Shown: positions 45,912 through 54,329 of the stretch, one piece after another | How the letters are laid out: each line of letters starts with the position of its first letter | How positions within the stretch are numbered: the stretch's first letter is position 1 | Assembly: GCA_041914785.1 (NCBI GenBank) | Contig: JAYSCT010000001.1 | Location: 124,001 to 188,000 of the forward strand | DNA from: Pelomonas sp041914785 | GTDB lineage: Bacteria > Pseudomonadota > Gammaproteobacteria > Burkholderiales > Burkholderiaceae_C | Length of the DNA stretch: 64,000 bases | Direction of reading: 5' to 3' | Program-made: the position numbers and the translations under genes | Notes under the pieces: model-generated | Told to the model about the DNA's origin: nothing | Database searches by the model: none | The model's input: the letters and a program-made list of their open reading frames with translations, nothing else

Positions 45912-46802
45912 ATGCGTCCCTTCCTTCTGCTTGCCTCGATCACCGTCACCGCTGCCTGGCTTGGCGGTTGCCAGGACAAGGCCTCAACCCCCGGCACCCC
46001 GCCGGCCGCGGTGGCCTCCGCCCCCGCGGGAGCCGCCGACGACCAGCCCGCCTCGCTGATGACGCAGGTCTTCCCGGGCTGGACCGCGACCGCGGCGTTG
46101 GCCGCCTCGGTACCCGCCGGCCCGGGCGGCGCGCCGGAGCGCCTGCTCGTGTCGCCACTGATGGCCGCGCCGCTGGACGCCGAGCATCGCGCGCTGGTCG
46201 TCGTGGGCGTCCCCGACGACGGCAGCGGCCAGCCGCTGCAGTTCAACGCCACGCAGGTGAACGTCGGCGTCTACGGGTTCGAGCGCCGCGACGGCCGCTG
46301 GGTCCGCACCCTCTCGCAACCGTCGCTCGCCTGGAGCGGCGCCAACGGCGAGGTGGGCCAGGCGAAGGTGCACCAGCTCGGCAACGGGCGCGTGGCGCTG
46401 ACGCTGCAGAACGGCCTGTGCGCGCAGGACGTCTGCAGCGAGTGGGTGCGCGTGTTCGCGCTCGCCGCTGACGGCGCCCGCGCACTGACGCCCGACCTCA
46501 AGATCGCGCACAAGCTGGAGGATGCGCCCGGCTGCGAACGCTGGCTGGCCGGGGACCCGCCCGCCGACACGGACAAGGGCGACCCGATCACGGCCGACAA
46601 CTGTGTCGACGTGGCCGGCAGCTGGCAGTTCGAGACGACCGGCGCCGACGGCTGGCCCGACCTGGTGCTGACGTTCAAGGGCCGCAAGGCGGTGCCCGAC
46701 GCCGACGGCAAGCTGGCGCCGCAGGCCGTCGACGGTGAACTGCGGCTGCGCCATGACGGCAGCGGCTACCGACCCGCCGGCGGCCGTAACCCGCTGGACT
46801 GA
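45912..46802 (+). CDS. Predicted lipoprotein, unknown family
   Basis: A 296-residue protein with a lipoprotein signal (lipobox AWLGGC near residue 20) and a Pro/Ala spacer. The body has strand-rich stretches such as HRALVVVGVPDDGSGQPLQFNATQ and RVALTLQNGLCAQDVCSEWVRVF, with Cys pairs. It ends with a compact domain (WPDLVLTFKGRKAVPDADG). No family or motif is recognised. An in-frame ATG at 45876 would add 12 residues; 45912 puts the signal peptide at the start. It is divergent from the small membrane protein at 45339. Confidence 0.65.
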   Translation: MRPFLLLASITVTAAWLGGCQDKASTPGTPPAAVASAPAGAADDQPASLMTQVFPGWTATAALAASVPAGPGGAPERLLVSPLMAAPLDAEHRALVVVGVPDDGSGQPLQFNATQVNVGVYGFERRDGRWVRTLSQPSLAWSGANGEVGQAKVHQLGNGRVALTLQNGLCAQDVCSEWVRVFALAADGARALTPDLKIAHKLEDAPGCERWLAGDPPADTDKGDPITADNCVDVAGSWQFETTGADGWPDLVLTFKGRKAVPDADGKLAPQAVDGELRLRHDGSGYRPAGGRNPLD

Positions 46803-46808
46803 GAAGAA

Positions 46809-46991
46809 CTAAGGCGCCGGCGCCTCGGGGTGCCGCTCCCGCCACGCGCGCAGCGCGCGGCGGTACTCGTCCATGGCCAGGTCGTGCAGGTCGAAGATGC
46901 AGGGGTCGCAGCCGTTGCCGCAGCAGGCATCGAAGTCCGGTGGCGGCGGGGGCAGCGGCAGGGGGTCGGGGTCGTCGTTCACCGTGGGCAT
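46809..46991 (-). CDS. Oxidoreductase-like domain protein (60 aa)
   Basis: A 60-residue protein with a Pro/Asp-rich start and a Cys cluster DACCGNGCDPCIFDLHDLAMDEYRRALRAW. This matches the small 'oxidoreductase-like, N-terminal' domain also found in eukaryotic mitochondrial proteins. The four Cys may bind a metal or take part in thiol redox. The function is not established. It is convergent with the lipoprotein ending at 46802, only 6 bp away. Confidence 0.8.
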   Translation of the reverse strand: MPTVNDDPDPLPLPPPPPDFDACCGNGCDPCIFDLHDLAMDEYRRALRAWRERHPEAPAP

Positions 46992-47020
46992 TGTCGGACG
47001 CCTGCGACGCCGCCTCTACG

Positions 47021-47146
47021 ATGCGGGCATGCCACGGCCGCGCCCGGCGCGTGCACAACCTGCTGGGGCGGGCCTACATGCTGCCGGTGGCGCCGATGCA
47101 CCGCCTCATTGCACCGACGGTGTTGCGGGCGGTGGCGGGGCGCTGA
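47021..47146 (+). pseudogene. Possible C-terminal remnant of a DUF2867-type protein
   Basis: A 41-residue frame reading HNLLGRAYMLPVAPMHRLIAPTVLRAVAGR resembles the C-terminal end of DUF2867 and SDR-DUF2867 proteins, which typically finish with a similar His-Leu-Ala-Arg, Met-x-Pro-Val, His-Leu-Ile sequence. The rest of such a gene is absent: upstream bases belong to the divergent 60-residue gene. It may be what is left after a deletion. Resemblance is by eye over few residues. Confidence 0.35.
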
Positions 47147-47152
47147 AGCGGC

Positions 47153-48046
47153 CTACAGCCGCACCCAGCCCGCCACGCGGGCGTTGAAGAAGCCGCTCTG
47201 CTCGTAGGCCCGCCTCACCAGCCCCTGCTGGCGCAGCGCTGCGAGGCCGGCGTTGAGCTGGTCGAGCAGCCGCGGGCCCAGCTCGTGGGTGGCGGACACG
47301 AGGAAGTGGCGGGTGCCGCGCATCGCGACCTTCAGCCCCGGCACGGGCACCAGGCGCACGCCGCCCACCGTCATGGACAGGTCGGGCGTGGGCTGGAACG
47401 GCGCCAGTAGCAGGTCGGCGCGGCCCTGCTGCAGCATGTGCGGCATCAGGTGCCAGCGCGTCACATGCTGCAGCTGCGTGATGCCCAGCCGCTGCAGCGT
47501 CTGCCAGTCCACGCGCCAGGTGTCGTTGCTGAGCACGCGCAGCTGCCGCACGTCGGCCAGCCCGCGGGCGGCCAGCGCGCGGGTGTTGTCGGGCGTCGTG
47601 TACAGGCCCACCTCGAACTCGCCCTCCACAAGCAGCGGGTCGCTGAACAGCAGGCCGTCGGGCTGGGGGAAGTCATCGCGCCAGTAGCTGGTGGCGCTGC
47701 AGGCCGAGTGGCCCATGCGCAGTTCGGCCTGCAGGCGCTGGCTGCTGGGCATGGGCGCCATGCTCAGCCGCAGCGTGCGGTCCTGCCGGGCCAGCGCCTG
47801 GTGGATGAGGACGACCTCGACGACGTCGCGCCGCGAGGCCGGGCCGCCGTAGTCGGCGATGGCGACGGGCTCGCGGCCGGCGAGGAAGCGCTGGTAGTCG
47901 CCCAGCACGTCGTCCGGGATCAATGCCGGCAGCGGCGGCTGGCCGGCGGCCCGGCCGGGCAGCAGGCTGGCGCCGGCCAGCCCCAGCAGGCTGCGCCGCC
48001 CGAGGCGGGCGGCGTCAGGCGGCAGTGGGGCGGAAGCGGCGTTCAA
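47153..48046 (-). CDS. Periplasmic solute-binding protein, family 3-like
   Basis: A 297-residue exported protein. The start carries GRRSLLGLAGASLLPG, a twin-arginine-like signal, with cleavage near AAGQPP. The mature part has two-lobe features: EVVLIHQALARQDRTLRLS, FSDPLLVEGEFEVGLYTT, and RADLLLAPFQPTPDL. The His/Trp pattern in the second lobe does not indicate a ligand. No transporter genes are adjacent, so it may act alone or feed a signalling protein elsewhere. It lies 62 bp downstream of putA on the same strand. Confidence 0.72.
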   Translation of the reverse strand: MNAASAPLPPDAARLGRRSLLGLAGASLLPGRAAGQPPLPALIPDDVLGDYQRFLAGREPVAIADYGGPASRRDVVEVVLIHQALARQDRTLRLSMAPMPSSQRLQAELRMGHSACSATSYWRDDFPQPDGLLFSDPLLVEGEFEVGLYTTPDNTRALAARGLADVRQLRVLSNDTWRVDWQTLQRLGITQLQHVTRWHLMPHMLQQGRADLLLAPFQPTPDLSMTVGGVRLVPVPGLKVAMRGTRHFLVSATHELGPRLLDQLNAGLAALRQQGLVRRAYEQSGFFNARVAGWVRL

Positions 48047-48108
48047 CGGCAGGACTCTCGGCGGGCCAATCGGCCGCCGAGGATACGGCCGCCCGCCTCA
48101 AGGTTTTG

Positions 48109-51100
48109 TCAGGGCATGCCCGCCAGCAGCGCTGCGTTGCCGCCGGCCGCCGCCGTGTTGACGGTCAGCGTCTGCTCGGCCGTGAAGCGGTAGAGCTGGC
48201 GCACGTGGCCCGCCGCCGTCACCAGCGGCAGGATGGCGCCAGCGCGTCCGGCCAGCGCCTGCGCCAGCGTGTGGGCGGCGCCGTCATCGGACGACGCCAG
48301 CGCCACGCCCGCGAGTTGCGGCGCGGCCAGCAGGCCGGGCAGCGCCGTGTCGGGCGGCAGCGTCAGCGCGTTGGCGGGCAGGCCGGCACGCAGCAGGGCC
48401 TGGCGGGCGCGCTCGTCGCCGCCCAGCCACAGCACGCTGTTGCCGGCCAGCAGCGCGCTGACGGCAGCGGCCAGGCCGGCGTCACCCCGGCCCAGCACGA
48501 CGAACGCGCCGCGGGCATGGTGGCGCAGCGTGTTGCTCTCGCCGGTGGGGCCGGGCAGGTCCACATCGGCGAACTGCGACTGGGCCGCCGTGAACAGGCC
48601 GCGCAGCGCCAGCGCGGTGGCGGCGTCCAACGTGTCGGCGGCACGGCGTAGCGTGGCGATGCGGTCGGCCAGCGGCGTGTCGCGCCAGGTGGCATCGGCG
48701 GCCACGGCCAGGGGCTCGCTGCGGCCGTCCAGCGCCAGCAGCGGCGCCGGCGCGGCCAGCTGCGGCTCGGCGCAGAAGCGGCGCAGGTAGTCGGGGCCGC
48801 CGGCCTTGGGGCCGGTGCCGGACAGGCCTTCGCCGCCGAACGGCTGCACGCCCACCACGGCGCCGATGATGTTGCGGTTCACATAGACGTTGCCGATGCG
48901 CGCGGCGTCGGCCAGGCGCTGGGCGCGGCTGTCGATGCGGGTCTGGATGCCCAGCGTGAGGCCGTAGCCCAGCGCGTTGATCTCGGCGATGACGTCGTCC
49001 ACCGCGCCGTCAAAGCGCACCACGTGCAGCACCGGGCCGAAGATCTCCTCGCCGAGGTCGGCGATGCGCTTGAGCTCGAAGGCCACCGGGCGGATCTGGC
49101 GCGGCATGGGCTGGGCCACCGGCGCCTCGGCGATGAGGCGGGCCTCGCGCTTGAGGCGCTCGACGTGGCGGCTGATGTTGGCGTGGGCCTCGTCGTCGAT
49201 GACGGGGCCGACGTCGGTGGCAAGGTCGGCGGGCTGGCCCACGTGCAGCTGCTGCAGCGCGCCCTTGAGCATCTCGACGACGCCGTCGGCGATGCTCGCC
49301 TGCACGCACAGCAGCCGCAGCGCCGAGCAGCGCTGGCCGGCGGAGCGGAAGGCGCTCTGCACGACGGCGTCGATGACCTGCTCGGGCAGCGCGGTGGAGT
49401 CCACCACCATCGCGTTCAGGCCCCCGGTTTCGGCGATGAGGGGAATCGGCAGAGATGAAGCCCCCACGTCGGCGGGTACGCCTCCTGCCCCCCGAGGGGG
49501 CGCTTCCGTCCTCGGGAGCGGCCCAGCGGACGGAAGGGGCTTGGCGGCCAGCGCCTTGTTGATGATCTGCGCGACGGCCGTGGAGCCGGTGAAGCAGACG
49601 CCGGCCGCGTGCGCGTGGGCCACGAGGCCGGCGCCGACGGTTTCGCCCGCGCCGTGCAGCAGCGCCAGCGCATCGGCCGGCACGCCGGCATCGTGCAGCA
49701 GCTCGACGAACTTCAGCGCAACGTAAGGCGTCTGCTCGGCGGGCTTGGCGGCCACGGTGTTGCCCGCCACCAGCGCGGCGACGACCTGGCCCGCGAAAAT
49801 GGCCAGCGGGAAGTTCCACGGGCTGATGCAGACGAACACGCCGCGGCCGCGCATGCCGGCCTCATCGGCTTCCGCTTGATCAGCGTAGTAGCGCAGGAAG
49901 TCGACGGCCTCGCGGACTTCGGCGACGCAGTCGGCCTGGGTCTTGAACGCCTCCTTGACGAGCAGCGCGCAGAACTCGGCCAGGCGCGCGTCCAGCGCAT
50001 CGGCGGCGCGGCGCAGCGTGGCGGCACGCTGGGCGACCGGCGTTGCGTTCCACGCGGGGAAGCCGGCGTGCAGGCGCTGCATCGCGGCGTCCACTTCAGC
50101 GCCCGTGGCCTCGGGCACGGGGCCCACGGCATGGGCCGCCAGCGCGGCCTGCAGCGGCTGGCGCTGCGCGGGCGCGGTCAGGTCGGCGCCGGTGGAGTTG
50201 GCGCGGCCGCGGCCTTGCGCGTCCAGGTACAGCGCCGGCGGCAGCGGCAGCGCACCGGCGGGGCGCACATCGGCCAGCGGCGAGCCCAGCAGCTCGGGCA
50301 CCTGCACGGTCGGGTCGGCCAGCTGGTGCACGAACGACGAGTTGGCGCCGTTCTCCAGCAACCGGCGCACGAGGTAGGCCAGCAGGTCGCGGTGCTCGCC
50401 CACGGGCGCGTAAACGCGGCAGGGAATGCTGCCGTCCTTCAGCACCTCGCGGTACACACCCTCGCCCATGCCGTGCAGGCGCTGCATCTCGAAGGCGGCG
50501 CCGGCCGCGCGCGCCATCTGCACGATGGCGGCGATGGTGCCGGCGTTGTGGCTGGCGAATTGCGGGTAGATGACGTCGGCGTGCTGGATCAGCGCGCGGG
50601 CGCAAGCGAGGTAGGAGACGTCGGTGTGCTGCTTGTGCGTGAAGACGGGGTACTCCGCCAGGCCCAGCTCCTGGGCGCGCTTGATCTCGCCGTCCCAGTA
50701 CGCGCCCTTGACCAGCCGCACCATGAAGCGCAGGCCGTGCTTGCGGGCGATGGCCGCGACTTCGTCGACGACGGCCAGCGCGCGGGTCTGGTAGGCCTGC
50801 ACCGCGAGGCCAAAGCCGCGCCACTGCGGGTAGACCTGCGCGATGCGCGCGGCCAGCGCGTCCAGCACGTCCAGCGACAGCTCCAGGCGGTCGACCTCTT
50901 CAGCGTCGATGGTCAGGTTGATGTTGGCGTCAGCAGCCAGCTCGATGAGCTGCCACACGCGCGGCAGCAGCTCGGCAAAGACGCGCTCGCGCTGCAGCAC
51001 CTCGTAGCGGCTGAACAGCGCGCTGAGCTTGATGGAGATGCCGTCGGAGGCTTCCGGGCTGTCCGCGCGCTGGCCGGCGGCAATCGTCTTGATCGCACCG

Positions 51101-51744
51101 ACATAGGCCGCCTGGTAGCGGCGAGCGTCGTCCTCGGTGCGGGCGCCCTCGCCCAGCATGTCGTAGCTGAAGCGCAGTTGCTTCTGCGCCTTGCGGGCGT
51201 CGTCGGCCTCGCTCATCGCCTCACGGATGTTGCGGCCCAGCACGAACTGCCGGCCCAGCAGCTGGATGGCGCGCACGGTGGCGGCCACCACGGTCTGCGC
51301 GCCCAGGCGCTTGAACAGGCCACCGTCGTCGTCCGCCCCGGGCAGGAAGCGCTTGGACATGGAGATGGCCGACGCCGACAGCGCCGCCAGCATCTTGTGC
51401 GGGCTGCCCTCGCTGGCGCCGTCGAAGTCGGCGCGGCCCAGCTGGTCGGCCGTCAGCGCGATGGCGGTGGGCGCGTCCGGCACGCGCAGCAGCGCCTCGG
51501 CCAGCCGCATCAGCGCCAGGCCCTCGGCGCTGGTGATGGGGTACTCGCGCAGCAGCGATTCCATCGCCCAGAACGGCGCCGGGTTCTTGCGCACCTGCTC
51601 CACCCAGGGCGCGGCCATGTCGATGACGCGCGGCCAGTCCAGCGCCGCACCGACGCGGTCGGCCAGCGCCTGCACGACGCCGGCTTCCGCCCGGTACGGA
51701 TCGGGCAGGCGGGGGTGTTCGGGCGGGGCGGTGAACGTGATCAT
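48109..51744 (-). CDS. putA: Bifunctional proline dehydrogenase / P5C dehydrogenase
   Basis: A 1211-residue PutA. The N-terminal ribbon-helix-helix DNA-binding domain of enteric PutA is missing; the protein starts close to the arm before the proline dehydrogenase barrel (SIKLSALFSRYE, FMVRLVKGAYWDGEIKRAQ, RVYAPVGEHRDLLAYLVRRLLENGANSSF). The aldehyde dehydrogenase half has ISPWNFPLAIF, the Glu in LIAETGG and the Cys in SAGQRCSALR. It oxidises proline to glutamate using FAD and NAD. About 23 residues (PSAGPLPRTEAPPRGAGGV and following) are inserted just before IPLIAETGG and coincide with a repeat element. Regulation is probably by the divergent Lrp-type gene at 51832. Confidence 0.95.
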   Translation of the reverse strand: MITFTAPPEHPRLPDPYRAEAGVVQALADRVGAALDWPRVIDMAAPWVEQVRKNPAPFWAMESLLREYPITSAEGLALMRLAEALLRVPDAPTAIALTADQLGRADFDGASEGSPHKMLAALSASAISMSKRFLPGADDDGGLFKRLGAQTVVAATVRAIQLLGRQFVLGRNIREAMSEADDARKAQKQLRFSYDMLGEGARTEDDARRYQAAYVGAIKTIAAGQRADSPEASDGISIKLSALFSRYEVLQRERVFAELLPRVWQLIELAADANINLTIDAEEVDRLELSLDVLDALAARIAQVYPQWRGFGLAVQAYQTRALAVVDEVAAIARKHGLRFMVRLVKGAYWDGEIKRAQELGLAEYPVFTHKQHTDVSYLACARALIQHADVIYPQFASHNAGTIAAIVQMARAAGAAFEMQRLHGMGEGVYREVLKDGSIPCRVYAPVGEHRDLLAYLVRRLLENGANSSFVHQLADPTVQVPELLGSPLADVRPAGALPLPPALYLDAQGRGRANSTGADLTAPAQRQPLQAALAAHAVGPVPEATGAEVDAAMQRLHAGFPAWNATPVAQRAATLRRAADALDARLAEFCALLVKEAFKTQADCVAEVREAVDFLRYYADQAEADEAGMRGRGVFVCISPWNFPLAIFAGQVVAALVAGNTVAAKPAEQTPYVALKFVELLHDAGVPADALALLHGAGETVGAGLVAHAHAAGVCFTGSTAVAQIINKALAAKPLPSAGPLPRTEAPPRGAGGVPADVGASSLPIPLIAETGGLNAMVVDSTALPEQVIDAVVQSAFRSAGQRCSALRLLCVQASIADGVVEMLKGALQQLHVGQPADLATDVGPVIDDEAHANISRHVERLKREARLIAEAPVAQPMPRQIRPVAFELKRIADLGEEIFGPVLHVVRFDGAVDDVIAEINALGYGLTLGIQTRIDSRAQRLADAARIGNVYVNRNIIGAVVGVQPFGGEGLSGTGPKAGGPDYLRRFCAEPQLAAPAPLLALDGRSEPLAVAADATWRDTPLADRIATLRRAADTLDAATALALRGLFTAAQSQFADVDLPGPTGESNTLRHHARGAFVVLGRGDAGLAAAVSALLAGNSVLWLGGDERARQALLRAGLPANALTLPPDTALPGLLAAPQLAGVALASSDDGAAHTLAQALAGRAGAILPLVTAAGHVRQLYRFTAEQTLTVNTAAAGGNAALLAGMP
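49487..49541 (-). repeat. In-frame hairpin repeat inside putA
   Basis: Two dyads lie side by side: GCCCCC with GGGGGC (49487-49501) and CTTCCGTCC with GGACGGAAG (49503-49536). They code for most of an extra stretch of about 23 residues that is absent from the corresponding place in enteric PutA. The order of parts matches the element at 22982-23049. Confidence 0.7.
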
Positions 51745-51783
51745 GGCTGTCTCCTGGTGAGATCGACAATGTATTCACAGCAC

Positions 51784-51803
51784 CGTTGGATTAAATTCCA
51801 ACG
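51784..51803. promoter_or_regulatory. Lrp-type operator candidate between putA and its regulator
   Basis: A perfect 7-bp dyad, CGTTGGA and TCCAACG with an AT-only 6-base centre, lies 28 bp from the regulator ATG and 39 bp from the putA ATG. Symmetry with an AT-rich middle is typical of Lrp/AsnC sites. It is the only strong palindrome in this gap. Confidence 0.7.
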
Positions 51804-51831
51804 ATTGATATCGACACAGAGAAAAATCCAG

Positions 51832-52302
51832 ATGAGCGACGAAACACGGCTGGACAAGATCGACGAGCGCATCTTGCGCGCTCTGCAGGCGGACGGCCGC
51901 ATTTCCAACCTCAAGCTGGCCGAGACGGTGCACCTGTCGCCCACCGCCGTGCTGGAGCGGGTGAAGCGGCTGACGCGCGACGGCTACATCCTGGGCTACG
52001 AGGCGCGGCTGAACCCGGCCAAGCTGGGCGCGGCGATGCTGGTGTTCATCGAGGTGCACCTGGACCGCACGGTGATGGACGTGATGGACACCTTCAAGGC
52101 CGCCGTGCAGGCCCGGCCCGAGATCCTGGAATGCCACCTCGTGGCCGGCGGCTTCGACTACCTGCTCAAGACCCGCGTGCGCGACATGAGCGCCTACCGC
52201 GAGTTCATCGGCAGCGTCATCTGGACGCTGCCCGGCGTGCGCGAAACGCGCACTTATGCCGTCATGGAGGAGGTGAAAGCAACAAACGCGCTGCCGATCT
52301 GA
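51832..52302 (+). CDS. Lrp/AsnC-family regulator (probable PutR)
   Basis: A 156-residue Lrp-type protein. The helix-turn-helix is in LDKIDERILRALQADGRISNLKLAETVHLSPTAVLERVKRL, and the RAM effector domain follows with ARLNPAKLGAAMLVFIEVHL and ECHLVAGGFDYLLKTRVRDM. Proline-responsive Lrp relatives (PutR, PruR) activate putA from the divergent position, and here the putA start is 87 bp away with a strong palindrome between. In proteobacteria whose PutA lacks a DNA-binding domain this is the normal solution, so the two observations support each other. The effector is inferred to be proline. Confidence 0.88.
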   Translation: MSDETRLDKIDERILRALQADGRISNLKLAETVHLSPTAVLERVKRLTRDGYILGYEARLNPAKLGAAMLVFIEVHLDRTVMDVMDTFKAAVQARPEILECHLVAGGFDYLLKTRVRDMSAYREFIGSVIWTLPGVRETRTYAVMEEVKATNALPI

Positions 52303-52337
52303 GCACCGCGGCGCGCGGCACCCCCAAAATCGGCTGC

Positions 52338-52922
52338 ATGGACATGCGGCATCAACCGGTCTGGCAACGCTGGCGCCAGGCCATCGAAGCGGGTGACCTG
52401 GGCGTGTGGGACCTGCGCCTGGAGCTGGAGACCGTCCATTACTCGCCGCAGTGGAAACAGCGCCTGGGCTTCCCCGAGCCCCACGCCGCCGACAGCACGC
52501 ACTTCTGGCGCTGCCGCGTCCACCCCGAGGACCTGCCGCCCATGCTCGCGACGATGCGCGAGCACGCGCGCAGCGCGCAGCCGGACTACGAGGCGCGCTT
52601 TCGCCTGCGCAGCAACGGCTCGGGGTACCGGGTCATGTATTCCCGCGGGCGGGTCATCGAGCGCAACGCCGAGGGCCGTGCGCTGCGCATGGTCGGCACC
52701 ATGCTGGACCTGACCGAACGCGCACCCACGCCTCAGGGCGGCCTGCCCGACGGCCCGCGCGGCGCGATGGAAGGGGCGCCGCTGGCGCTGCCTTTCCACC
52801 TGCTGCTGGGCGCCGTGGACGCCCATGTCGAGCCCGAGCGGGACCGCGTGCTGGCCCTGGTGCACGACTTGATGCAGGCCTCCGTCGCGCAGCTGGAGGC
52901 GCTGCGGGCGGGCCAGGCCTAG
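52338..52922 (+). CDS. Stand-alone PAS domain protein
   Basis: A 194-residue cytosolic protein. Residues 15-130 form a PAS_3-type fold: AGDLGVWDLRLELETVHYSPQWKQRLGF, then FWRCRVHPEDLPPMLATM, and YEARFRLRSNGSGYRVMYSRGRVIERNAEGRALRMVGTMLDLTER. No kinase, cyclase or helix-turn-helix follows; the last 60 residues are a Pro/Gly linker and a helix. It could be a sensor that acts on a partner protein or a truncated signalling protein. It follows the Lrp gene by 35 bp. Confidence 0.78.
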   Translation: MDMRHQPVWQRWRQAIEAGDLGVWDLRLELETVHYSPQWKQRLGFPEPHAADSTHFWRCRVHPEDLPPMLATMREHARSAQPDYEARFRLRSNGSGYRVMYSRGRVIERNAEGRALRMVGTMLDLTERAPTPQGGLPDGPRGAMEGAPLALPFHLLLGAVDAHVEPERDRVLALVHDLMQASVAQLEALRAGQA

Positions 52923-52929
52923 CCAGGCG

Positions 52930-53625
52930 TCAGGCCAGCGTCTGCCCGAAGAAGCGCATCGCCCGGTCCCAGGCCTGCTGCGCCCACGCCGCGTCGTACT
53001 GCGTCTTGGCGAGGCGGCCCGGGCCCTGCGCCTCCTCGTTCGCGAAGGCGTGATGCGCCAGGTAGCGGTGGCCCTCGTAGCGCACACCCGCCTCAGCCAG
53101 CCGGGCCTCCAGCGCGTCCACGCCCGCCAGGGGGAAGAACTCGTCCTGCGTGGCCCAGTGGGCCTGCAGCGGGATCTTGATCTGCTCGGCCTTCACATAG
53201 TCCACCGGCGGCATGCCGTACCAGACGACGGCGGCGTCGGCCTGCGGCACCAGCGTGGCCGACAGCACCGTCAGCGCGCCGCCCATGCAGTACCCCGTGA
53301 TGCCCACCTTGCCGCTGCCCAGCTTCAGGCCCTTCAGGTAGCTCACGGCGCCGTGCACGTCCTGCGACGCGGCGTCGCCGAAGTCCAGGCCCGTCATCAG
53401 GTGGTGCGCCTCTTCCTGCGCCACGGTGCTCCTGCCGCGGTACAGGTCGGGCACCAGCGCCGTGAAGCCGGCATCCGCCCAGCGCCGCGCGACGCCGCGG
53501 ATCTGGTCGTTCAGGCCCCACCACTCCTGGATGACGACGACGGCGCCCACCGGCCGGGCGGCCTCGGCCAGGTAGCCGCTGACGCTGACGCCATCGGGAC
53601 GTTGGAAGCTGATGGTCTGGGGCAT
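52930..53625 (-). CDS. Dienelactone hydrolase family protein
   Basis: A 231-residue alpha/beta hydrolase with the dienelactone hydrolase triad: Cys113 in GYCMGGAL, Asp161 in ATQDEFFP and His192 in YLAHHAFAN, with the supporting Glu34 in IQEWWGLN. The canonical enzyme opens dienelactone to maleylacetate in chloro- or fluoro-aromatic breakdown, but many homologues are general esterases. No aromatic-degradation genes are adjacent. It is divergent from ribA with 81 bp between starts. The stop codon is 7 bp from the end of the convergent PAS gene. Confidence 0.92.
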   Translation of the reverse strand: MPQTISFQRPDGVSVSGYLAEAARPVGAVVVIQEWWGLNDQIRGVARRWADAGFTALVPDLYRGRSTVAQEEAHHLMTGLDFGDAASQDVHGAVSYLKGLKLGSGKVGITGYCMGGALTVLSATLVPQADAAVVWYGMPPVDYVKAEQIKIPLQAHWATQDEFFPLAGVDALEARLAEAGVRYEGHRYLAHHAFANEEAQGPGRLAKTQYDAAWAQQAWDRAMRFFGQTLA

Positions 53626-53706
53626 GGTCGGTTCCCGGAAGTTAGAGGCCGCAGTCTGCCCTGTCTGGCGCGGGTTTTCCCGCGCGGGGCGACAATGCCC
53701 CCAGCC

Positions 53707-54321
53707 ATGAAGATCGAACGCATCGTTTCCACCCGCCTGCCGACGCCCCACGGCGAGTTCGCCATCCACGGCTTCCGTGAAGGCGACAGCGGGCAGGAGC
53801 ATGTCGTGCTCAGCATGGGCGACCTGGTCGGCCAGCCCGGCGACGAGCCACCGCTGGTGCGCGTGCACTCCGAGTGCATGACCGGCGAGGTGTTCGGCTC
53901 GCTGCGTTGCGACTGCCGGCCGCAGCTGGAAAGCGCCATGCAGCGCATCGCCAAGGTGGGCCGCGGCGCCATCGTCTACATGCGTGGCCACGAGGGCCGG
54001 GGCATCGGCCTGGTGCAGAAGCTGCGCGCCTATGCCGAGCAGGACGCCGGCGCCGACACCATCGAGGCCAATGCCGCTCTGGGCCTGCCCATCGACGCGC
54101 GACGCTACGACGCCGCCGCCTGCATGCTGCGCGCCCTCGGCGTGCACCGCATCCGGCTGCTGACGAACAACCCGCTCAAGATGGCCGCGCTGGCCGAGTT
54201 CGGCATCGAGGTCGTCGTGCGCGAGGCGTCGCTGACGGCCCCGGGCCCGGACAACGAGAAGTACCTCCGCACCAAGGCCGAGTCCATGGGGCACCACGAC
54301 CTGGGGCACCTGTTCGAATAG
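53707..54321 (+). CDS. ribA: GTP cyclohydrolase II
   Basis: A 204-residue enzyme that opens GTP to the first pyrimidine intermediate of riboflavin. The zinc ligands Cys57, Cys68 and Cys70 are in HSECMTGEVFGSLRCDC. The catalytic region MRGHEGRGIGLVQKLRAYAEQDAGADTIEAN and the LLTNNPLKMAAL motif are complete. There is no ribB (DHBP synthase) domain fused. No FMN riboswitch is visible in the 81-bp upstream gap, so expression is probably constitutive. Confidence 0.96.
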   Translation: MKIERIVSTRLPTPHGEFAIHGFREGDSGQEHVVLSMGDLVGQPGDEPPLVRVHSECMTGEVFGSLRCDCRPQLESAMQRIAKVGRGAIVYMRGHEGRGIGLVQKLRAYAEQDAGADTIEANAALGLPIDARRYDAAACMLRALGVHRIRLLTNNPLKMAALAEFGIEVVVREASLTAPGPDNEKYLRTKAESMGHHDLGHLFE

Positions 54322-54329
54322 GGCCGGGC

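Noticed and set aside
47153..48046. Reading this gene as part of a proline transport system with putA
   Set aside because: The binding-protein family does not indicate proline, and there is no permease or ATPase gene nearby.
53626..53706. A search for an FMN riboswitch before ribA
   Set aside because: The 81-bp gap is too short and lacks the conserved AGGATAT and GCCGAG-type parts.
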